From contig CM066983.1 in assembly GCA_033977485.1 (NCBI GenBank), positions 65,458,010 to 65,522,009 on the forward strand: a DNA stretch of 64,000 bases, given 5' to 3'. The notes under the pieces are model-generated. The model worked only from the letters and a program-made list of their open reading frames with translations. It searched no databases and was not told the DNA's origin. Below are positions 56,033 through 64,000 of the stretch, piece after piece. Source of the stretch: Hydrangea macrophylla. Its lineage: Eukaryota > Streptophyta > Magnoliopsida > Cornales > Hydrangeaceae. Position 1 is the first letter of the stretch. Each line of letters begins with the position of its first letter. The translations under genes and the position numbers were made by a program.

Positions 56033-59015
56033 TGTGGATATCGTATTTTTCTCACCTACTGCTTTTTTATTTTTTATTTTTAACTTCTTTTCAAATTTAA
56101 AATACAGATATAAGTTGCCACTTAATTTTTAAAAGGAAAAATTAAGAAACCATTTTAAAAGCAAACTGGTCTTTTTGGAAACCAGAGATTTCTAGGTCCG
56201 GAGATTATGGAATGAGAGGGGAAGGAACCCGACAGACTAAAATACCCCCTCTCATCCTATCTCGCAATAGGCCACTACTGAACATCCTTTTAATCGAATT
56301 ATTAATTTAAATGTGCCCTCAACTAATACATAGTTATAGATATACATTTCAAAAGCATATCTAAAGGGTGTAAGATTGCTAATGGAAGTAATAACATTCA
56401 AAACCACATAATTCAATTAGTAGGCAATATGATATGCAATAGGGAACAAAAGAACTTACTTGGGATCCAGTTGTGATTATGGAAACGTGTAATGCACGCA
56501 AGTAAATAAAAAAACCTAAAGGAGTCTCTAATCCATATATACACATATGGCAAAACCTAATTCTAAGGTGTCGCACATGAAGTCTAAAAGATCAATAAAA
56601 TCAAGAAATTAAATAAACTAAAGAGTGGTTTAAGAAATCATACCTTAATAGCGCTACAAAATAAAGGGTTAGTCCACATGCTTCAGATAAGATATAACAT
56701 GAAATTCTAAATATCATCCTTAAGCTTCTAACTTAAATCTATTAGGTATGAAAGAATTGACATAACTATGAATTCCTTCTAATTAGTTGGAAATACATCA
56801 CTTCTATAGATATACAAGTCTCAACTAGGAGCCAATGTAATGTCCATATAGAGATGGTGTAATCCCAATGTGGTCATAAGGAGCTCACAATTAGGTTCAA
56901 TTAAGTGCAATTTAATCCCGATGCAAAGCAAGTCCTAATTACAAATATTAGCCAATGTGAATGAATGCATATGAATAGATGAACAAGAGTAGGTTATGCG
57001 ATATTCATCGGTTTGGATCATTTAGCCTCTAGATTTAAGTTAGACTAATCATTATCAAAACATGTCTTAAGCCCTACGTCATAGAAAAGCCATTTGAACC
57101 ATTATTTACAAAGTTTGTCAAATCTGTCACAAAATTCTAAAAATTACAGAGATCAAACCAGAACTTCAAAAATAGAAAAAGCCTGCTTCCCATGGTTTGA
57201 TGTCAACGAATTTTGGACGCAAGATGCCTCTGTGAGTCTAGTTTCCAACCCAAAAAGAAAAAATCAAAGATCTCAACGGCTCAATCTCTGGGAATTGGAC
57301 GAACTCTAGACATCACTCAGAAATTTACAACTCTCTCTATATAGTTTTTATATGATTTTTTAAAAATAGTAAATTAATCCAAAAGTCTCTAATCATTTTA
57401 GGAGTTAACACATTAAGCTTCATAGGAAAAAATATTTTAGGTCAAGAATGCTTGATTAAGGCTCTAATTTACTTATTTCAAAAGGTGTTACTATTCTAAA
57501 ATTCTGGATAGATTATGGTGGCTTCACAAAACTCATGACCAAGCAATTTTAAACATGAAATATCATTAAAACAAAAAATCACAGTGGTAAAACTTTGTGT
57601 TATTGATACTTTCCAATTGATTTTATTCAATTCCAACGGTCCGCTATTTAACTAAAAATCCTTGATCAAAGGTGGTTTTTGAATTCACTGCACCATTGTC
57701 AAGTTTCATTTGTGTTAAATCTACCTATGAATCCATGGGGATTGGCTTAACCCAAATTACTTCTCCTCCCATTTGATGGTCATTGGAGACTTAGGACACT
57801 CATACTTATAGATTTCAATGGAGTATAAAGGAATTTCGTAAAATCTCAAAAGAATGAACTTAAATCATGGAGATAGGTTTAGAATCATTAGCCAAACATA
57901 CTAATATCAACCTTAATCCCCTTGTAAATCATGAACTTACAAGGAAACTAAAGGATTCCAAGTCAAAGGATTCAAGTAAGACATTTAAGGTCTCATGAAT
58001 CCCAAGAGATGAACATGATCAAAAAGAAAAAAGGAAATCAAGGTTCAAGTAATATTTAAGTTATCTTCATAATTTATTTAATCTTAAACCTTAGGTTACT
58101 TTGATCCAAACCAAGAAAAATGAAAGTTCAATCACAATATTAGTGGTGTGTCATAAAATGAGGTGAGGGGAGAGTTTTGAAAATGTGTAAAAGGTCCTAA
58201 AGAACTCTATATATTGTGATTGAACTTGGATTAGAGAGTAATCAACTAGAGGTTACCTCCAATTATCCTCAACTTTTAGATTTTTTAAGGTCTCTCAAAG
58301 GTGGTTCAAGCTCTTTTTCTTCTAACTCATGCAACTTCTTTCTTAAACTCCTCTAAAACTTTCTCCTAACTCTGTTTGAAAATTTTGAAGACATTTAAAA
58401 CAATGAGAATCAAGATAAGATTCAAGAAGAAGATTCAAAACCAAGATCCTTTGTAATGGGATATTCATCCCCTATATATAGCCAAATTTTGGAGGGTTAT
58501 TTCAGTAAATTTACAGTAAAAAAGCCCTAATTTCAGACGTCCTTTGAAGGTACAAAACATGCTATGTTAAAAGCAGATTGTTGAAAAATGCGACACTCAG
58601 CGGAGATGGAGGCGACACTCGACAAGTGCCGCAACAACATTCACTGAATGCTGACGCGACACTCAATGAATGCCGCGGACAACTCCGCGGACTACCATCT
58701 TTTTATTTTTGTGGTATTTAAAGATATTCGCGGCACTCGGGGAATGTCGTAGCGGTTCTCACTGACTGCTAGTGCGACAGTTGGTGAGTGCCACAGTGGC
58801 ATTGCGTGGTTGCCGCTGAACCCCTCATGTGCCGTTTTCTACTATTCTCCCCTTTTCCTCTCTTTTTCTTCCTTCTTTCTTTTGTTTGGATTGAAGAGCC
58901 TCTTGAAGAGATTGAATCACCTTGGAAGTCCTAGATTAGTTGGACATTATCATCATCGAATCTAGAGGCAACACTCCCCTTAATTCGATGTTTGGTCAAA
59001 ATCGGGGTGTCTACA
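56033..59015 (-). repeat. 5' LTR of the old Ogre (2983 bp)
   Basis: Begins TGTGGATATCG and ends GGGGTGTCTACA. It has a minus-strand TATA (plus-strand CTATATATAG, about 58471-58480) and a palindrome array at 58591-58816. Confidence 0.9.
58591..58816. promoter_or_regulatory. Palindrome array in old Ogre LTR
   Basis: Longer and more degenerate than in the young LTR. Units include CGACACTCAATGAATGCCG and ACATTCACTGAATGCTG, and a second cluster follows CGGCACTCGGGGAATGTCG. It sits upstream of the LTR TATA in element sense. Confidence 0.75.
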
Positions 59016-59640
59016 AGTGTGCATGCTGGTACAGAAGACGGTTATTGGTAAATGATTGCAAAGTGGTCGACTTTGTGGGTGCTAACTATGTGTGATAGAT
59101 TGATTGGGAAATTTTCCAAAAAATGATAGAGGGGGTGGTTGTTGGAATTATATCACATGTGAGACATTCCCATGGATTTATAGATTGTTGATTTGACTAG
59201 ATCCCTATTGTAATAAGTTTCCTTTTGTGATAGAGTTTATTAGGAGTGAATCTCTGGTTTCTTGTTGGATAAGGAATGGTATGTACACTCTATAAAAGGG
59301 GACGGTGCATAGGAATTTAGGAAGCTATTGGTGTACTAAGTTGAGGGTCTCGCCTCATGGGGGTGCATGGTTTAGCGTGAGAGAGATGATGAGCGTTCTT
59401 GGATATTGAGATTATGTGTACAAGGGGTTAGAGGGTTGGATTATGTCATTTAATTCAATGTTATCTTGTACCGGATTTTATTCTCAATAGTGAAAGAACG
59501 GTTCTCTCAGGTGTGGACGTAGGCAATGTTTGGCCGAATCACATAGAAATCCGTGCTTTCTTTGTCGTTCTTTTAATTATTATTGATGTGGTTTTGTGTA
59601 TTTATTGAGAGAATTGGTTTTGCGTTTTAAATTCCCAACA
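59016..59640 (+). mobile_element. 3' end of a Ty1/copia element
   Basis: 59140-59640 is a 501-bp LTR with TGTTGGAATT and ATTCCCAACA ends and a CTCTATAAAAGG TATA box (about 59287-59298). The sequence just before it, GATAGAGGGGGTGG, is a polypurine tract. No 5-bp duplication flanks the LTR alone, which fits a 3' LTR with about 120 bp of attached interior rather than a solo LTR. The old Ogre inserted at 59015/59016 cut off the rest. Confidence 0.8.
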
Positions 59641-59654
59641 AAAATATGCTAGTT

Positions 59655-59778
59655 TGCAATCATGACCCCAAAGTAATTTGCTTTTGCTCTTCTACCATAT
59701 TAATTTACTTGAGCTCTGCAATCATGACCCCAAAGTAATTTGCTTTTGCTCTTCTACCATATTAATTTACTCGGGCTC
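59655..59778. repeat. 62-bp tandem duplication
   Basis: TGCAATCATGACCCCAAAGT starts at 59655 and again at 59717. The copies differ by only about two bases near their ends. Confidence 0.93.
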
Positions 59779-60324
59779 AGGCCGAGCTCGAGTTAGCCCA
59801 CACAAAAAGTTTGACAACAAACTTTCTGAAGGAGGAAAATATTTTCCAATATGGGTGGACTTTGGTGATCAAATGTGATCCATTGATAACCCAATGTAGT
59901 TGATTTGATGTTTATACATGCGCTTGCTATCATGAAGGTCGCAGGATAGTATATTGTGTTTAATTTAAATGGACAAGAAGTGCATTTGTTTTCTCATTAA
60001 AGGGAGATTCAACAATAGCTAGTCCCTTCAAATAAAATTCTTTCAAATAAAAATTCATGCTACTTTTCTTTAACTTATTAGGTCCTTTTTATTCATAAAT
60101 AACTTCAAATTCTTATAACTTTTTGTTTTACAAGTTCGTTTTTCGTAAAATTTGATATTTTAGAACTAGCAAAATGAGATCAATATTAACCATGAAATAA
60201 TAGAAAAAAAAACTAAAAATTAAAGTGCAGTAGAAAAATTATAACCAATCACAAAATTTATAGTGTGTGTGTACGCGCGCGCGTGCGTGCGTGTTCAAGT
60301 ACAGAAATGCTGAAATTCCGAATA
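59779..60324. other. Unassigned AT-rich flank
   Basis: No gene is seen. It contains an alternating purine-pyrimidine tract (TG)n(CG)n at about 60260-60293 and ends with GAATA, the left target duplication of the next LTR. Confidence 0.5.
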
Positions 60325-63300
60325 TGTCACGCCCCGACGTAGCATAAATATGAAAAGCGTTTAATTTCCTTTATGGACCCGTAGGTTGTGACAGTTTGAA
60401 GGATCGATTCCGTCCCAAATGTCGAACAACATAAAACCATGATCAGAGTAAAGCAATTAAGACTTACAAATATTTTTCTAACTTATTACATATCACCTCT
60501 CTGGGTCAGCTAAGGCACAAGCCGCCTTAAAACAAAATAATATCTATTGTCTATTATAGTCATCCTTATTACAGAATTCAGTTTATAACTTAAAACATAT
60601 GAGAGTAAGTTCTCTTTCTAGCAGGGATTCTCAGTTTGCGTAGTCGTATGGTCCAGCAATATCATAACCTGAAAAGCCTAGACACGAATGTCTAGGACGC
60701 ATCAACGTCGAAGCTGGTGAGTATTAAAAACATAACTTTGAATGTAACACATACTCATTTACCATTTTCCAATTCTCATTTAATTCAATAAGTTTACATT
60801 AAGGTTCGGAGTTCATTTTTAGAAAACAACCACAATATCATTTGAAAGATATAATATATATATATATGTGACCGTGTATGAAAACATTGCACCATCTCAT
60901 CTTACTGACTCTTTTCTCTCGACAAACACTACAAATACAACAACCGACTACCTCACACCAGTATCCTTGTAATACTCTGATAGCCACACTTTAGCACAGG
61001 GGTGCCAGGAATGTCCATTTTGCCTCACACTTTGGTCCGGGGTACAAGGGAGTGTCCAATGCCTCACACTGTAGTACCTAATCTGCCTCGCAAATACCGG
61101 AGGTAACCTCACGCAGTATCCAGACTCGGGTACCAGGGAGTGTCCGTAGGCCACATTTTAGCACTACCATGGGTGCCAGGGAATGTCCAAGTTCGGCGGC
61201 ACACATTTTAACGCTTCCATAGGCGTCAGGGAGTGTCCAGTTTTGCCACCGTCGCACTACAAAGATACTCTCGCCGCAATCTCAACCCGTCACACTTTAG
61301 TACACAATTACCAGGGAGTGTCCACAACACAATCTCAACCACACATTCTTTTCCACACTGACAATTACTCGTTTCCACACTTCCCAACATTTACACTCAC
61401 CATGCATGTACAACTGACTCCACATGTATGTTATGACACTTAAAAAAACATAAAATACTGAATTATAGGAACAACGTACGTGCGGGGATTGTTAAGTCGT
61501 AATACATCATTTCAATCACCCAAGCATACTAAATAGGTTTCTGTTTTAGTAAATTTCATAAATAGAGCTTTAAAAGTCCATGAAAAATCACCCAAATAGT
61601 TCCTTAACATAAAATAATCAAAATTTAGAAACTGTGTGAAGTCGCGCGCACGGGCCGCTCGCGCGATATGCCGAATTTTCCTTTTCTTTTATAAAACTTT
61701 TCCAACTTCCTAAATAAAGGGAGATCGCGCGCGTGGGTCCGCTCGCGCGATCTGCCTAATTTTCATTTTTCTTATTAAGATCCTTTCTATCTGCCTAAAC
61801 CCACACGGCTCGCGCGTGCGTGCCGTTCGCGCGAAGGTTGGCTCACACGGGCCGCTCGCACGACCCTCGCTCGCGCGATCGCGCGCGCGAGTTTCAGCAA
61901 AGGCTTCATCTTCTTCACTGAGACTGCCCTGTTTCAAATTCTCAGGGTCTTTTTGACCCATTTTCAATTCCGGAAGTTACTAGGCCTTATTATATATGAT
62001 TCTCTTTAGTTTTTCACTAGGATTACGAATCCATAATCAATTTTACATGAATCAATCTACAACTTTTGAATTTTAAGAAAACTCAAAAGACCTCAAAACT
62101 TAATTTCTAATATACTTTTTCATATGAACAAATTAGACTCTAAAACTTTAAACATGGCATAAATGATGCATAATCTTTTATAATTATCTAAGAAAACAAA
62201 TTTTGGTTGAGTTTGACAAAACTTGATATCAAGCTATGAAACTTCAAACGCATGATCATCAATGGAGATTTCAAAATTAGACAAGCACAAAAGGAATTAA
62301 AGCATGAATTACATTCTGAGTGAGTTATAAATACTCACTGTGCTATATATGAGTTAAGAGAATTTGTTGAGAAAGTTAGCAATACAAGAAATCAATTTGA
62401 AGCTTGGATATGGAGAAGTGAAGCTTTCTCTGTCTAAGAATTCTGTAACCAAGCTCTCAAACTCACTCTTTTCTCTCTGAGATATGTGTGTCCTGAATGT
62501 GAGAGTTATAAGTGTGTGAGAGTGTATGTATATAGAGAGTAAATTGAGATGAACTTGGAGTCTAAGAAAAACCTTATTTACTCTACAATCTCAATTTGGT
62601 TAGAACCAAACTAACACACAGCTTCCAAATTCAAATGTAATTACACAGATATATGAACTCTACAGATCTTGAAGAGGTAAACATAGGCTAATAGGGGTCA
62701 AAAGCTAGAAGTGTTTGGCAAATCTAATACTAATGCACAACATAACACACACACATGAATAGGATAGCCAAACAAGGCACAAACAAATTGCCTTGGAATC
62801 ACTTATGTTATTTGGGAAAGCAACTTATGGCACTAAGTTTACACACAAGTTAAAAGCATTCCCAAACAAGGCCTTATCCAATGATGAGTTACCATAAATG
62901 GAAAGTAAAGCAAGTGTCAAATCTTGCTTTGCATCACTTCCAAAATCTGTGGAAGTTTAATCTGGCGCGGACAGTTTTGAACATAAACTGGTATTTTCGT
63001 GGCGCGGTGGTCACCCCAAAAATATAGAAAATTTCTTTTAGTGTAAGAATCGATTTTCCGATTTTATAAAGATACAGTTTGAGTTAAAAGAAGAATATTT
63101 CCACCGTTTTAAAATACAGATTTAAAATCCAACACCGGTATCGCTAAATTTTGTAGAATTGCAGTTTGACCCCAACAATAATTTTAAATAGTGAAGTAAC
63201 ACCAATTATACGGTTTAACATATGAGAATTGTAAATTAAAATAAAATCAGCAATACAGATTAAATGTGGAAATTCAAATTGGATTCTAATATGTCAAATG

Positions 63301-63338
63301 CAAATACAAATAATTAGATGAAAATGCAGGTTATTACA
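60325..63338 (-). mobile_element. Solo chromovirus-like LTR (3014 bp)
   Basis: TGTCACGCCCCGACG at the left and GGTTATTACA at the right, flanked by GAATA at 60320-60324 and 63339-63343. Minus orientation is inferred from the CACGCCCC end and a TATATA on the minus strand (plus GTATATAGAG, about 62528-62537). It holds short repeats with GCCACACTTTAGCAC / CCAGGGAGTGTCC phrases (60980-61330) and a CpG-rich cluster (61640-61895). No coding domain is seen. Confidence 0.87.
60980..61330. repeat. Imperfect repeats inside the solo LTR
   Basis: About six variations on CACACTTTAGCAC-N-GGGTGCCAGGGA-GTGTCC at irregular spacing of about 50-70 bp. Confidence 0.75.
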
Positions 63339-63449
63339 GAATACAACACATTTGTAATGTCAAATAGGAGTCTAAGTATAGCTGCAAAGTTATCCTAACA
63401 AGAGTAGTGTGTTTAGAATTTTTGTAAAATGTATTCACCCATTCTGCAA

Positions 63450-64000
63450 TGTCAAGTGTCGCACCTGGGCCCCTGGAACGCCAAGCTGTCGGTGTGGACC
63501 CGACTTTCTGAGAGTGGGTGAATTGCGACTTGGATTTTATTGGGAAGGGTGAAAAGAGTATGGTGGGGCCTATTTGAAATGTTCAGAGTCGCCACCTAAC
63601 ATTTGGGGTGTTTGGGCCCCTGCAAAGACAATTAAAGTAATTCATCTTTGACTTTAAAAAACAGTTTTGATAAAAGTGGGCCCTTTAAAAGTGTGACTCT
63701 GAATAGCCATGCGAAAACCAGAGATCTTTTAAAATATGGGTTCGGGGATTCGGTTATGTCAAGGGAAGGTGTTAGGCATCTTCGAACATCCGTGCAAACA
63801 CAGTTGCCAATTTTAGTGATTTTCATGATAATGGGGCATAAGTAAAAAAAAAAGTGTGAGAATGTACAAGTATTGGAAAAACAATTATGGTAATGGCCTT
63901 ACCCAAGTGAGGGGTTGCATACGTATCTCAAGTATAGAATCAGGCCGTACGTAGTTCTGTGCCTTGTATATGTGAGTGTGTGCAGGTGTTTTGAAAAAGT
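63450..64000 (-). repeat. Edge of another Tat/Ogre-type LTR
   Basis: Contains CAGAGTCGCCACC, GAAAACCAGAGATC and GGTTCGGGGATTCGG in the same order as the plus-strand starts of the other Tat LTRs here. One conserved hairpin motif (63915-63957) follows. The exact LTR start is uncertain (TGTCGCACC at about 63457 is a candidate) and the far end is outside the window. Confidence 0.65.

Larger units (their letters stand above)
6427..59015 (-). mobile_element. Old Ogre/Tat element, interrupted by several later insertions
   Basis: The element reads right to left. Its 5' LTR is 56033-59015, followed by PBS/tRNA half-copy 55980-56029, gag, protease/G-patch, RT-RNase H, integrase, two antisense genes, tandem repeats and a broken 3' LTR (6427-6538 plus 13193-15260). 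The 5' end of that left LTR lies beyond the window. Insertions inside it are a solo LTR at 6539-13192, the young Ogre at 15532-37364 and a hAT at 47519-51674. All its reading frames carry several stops or frameshifts, so it is a decayed copy. Confidence 0.88.

Noticed and set aside
59140..59640. Solo copia LTR
   Set aside because: No 5-bp duplication flanks it, and a purine tract plus interior-like sequence precede it, so a truncated element's 3' end fits better.
61710..61967. Arg/Ala-rich 85-codon ORF
   Set aside because: It is the CpG-rich repeat cluster of the solo LTR in translation.

Overview
The window is a nest of plant transposable elements. I see no host protein-coding gene. A plant origin is indicated by Tat/Ogre-type Ty3/gypsy elements with paired RNase H domains, a 3 kb-LTR element primed by initiator tRNA-Met, a zBED hAT transposon, a Ty1/copia 3' end, Plant Mobile Domain exons and AT-rich GT-AG introns. 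The species cannot be named from this sequence.

Layout, left to right. (1) 1-6426: a non-autonomous LTR element (about 3 kb LTRs, 1.07 kb non-coding interior); the start of its 5' LTR lies outside the window. (2) It sits in the left (3') LTR of an old Ogre/Tat element (minus sense, 6427-59015). (3) The same LTR also carries a solo Ogre-type LTR (6539-13192, TSD AAGAG), which itself contains a solo chromovirus-like LTR (8748-11980, TSD GTGAA). (4) After a deletion that fused the old LTR to the interior, a young complete 21.8 kb Ogre/Tat element occupies 15532-37364 (minus sense, TSD CCGTC). (5) The rest of the old element runs 37365-59015, with a 4.2 kb hAT transposon (47519-51674, 8-bp TSD with one mismatch) in its pol region. 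(6) The old element lies in the 3' end of a copia element (59016-59640). (7) Beyond are a 62-bp tandem duplication, another solo LTR (60325-63338, TSD GAATA) and the edge of a further Tat-type LTR.

Both Ogre copies share one plan. On the minus strand: 5' LTR, a primer-binding site that continues into a 50-nt match to half a tRNA-Arg, a conserved leader, gag, protease plus G-patch, RT/RNase H/archaeal-type RNase H, and integrase. On the plus strand, between pol and the 3' LTR, are two antisense genes: an intron-bearing Plant Mobile Domain gene and a single-exon DUF7745-like gene. In the young copy gag-pol is broken by several stops and indels. Its 354-aa antisense ORF is open, and the PMD gene is open except for one extra G in a 13-G run and one doubtful splice donor.

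Two signals stand out. First, the half-tRNA beside the PBS has G at the wobble position of an Arg anticodon and ends at position 27. This is what reverse transcription of mature, inosine-edited tRNA-Arg would leave. Second, homologous arrays of a 17-bp palindrome (GGCACTCA-S-TGAGTGCC) lie upstream of the LTR promoter and upstream of both antisense genes, suggesting one shared regulatory module in sense and antisense promoters.
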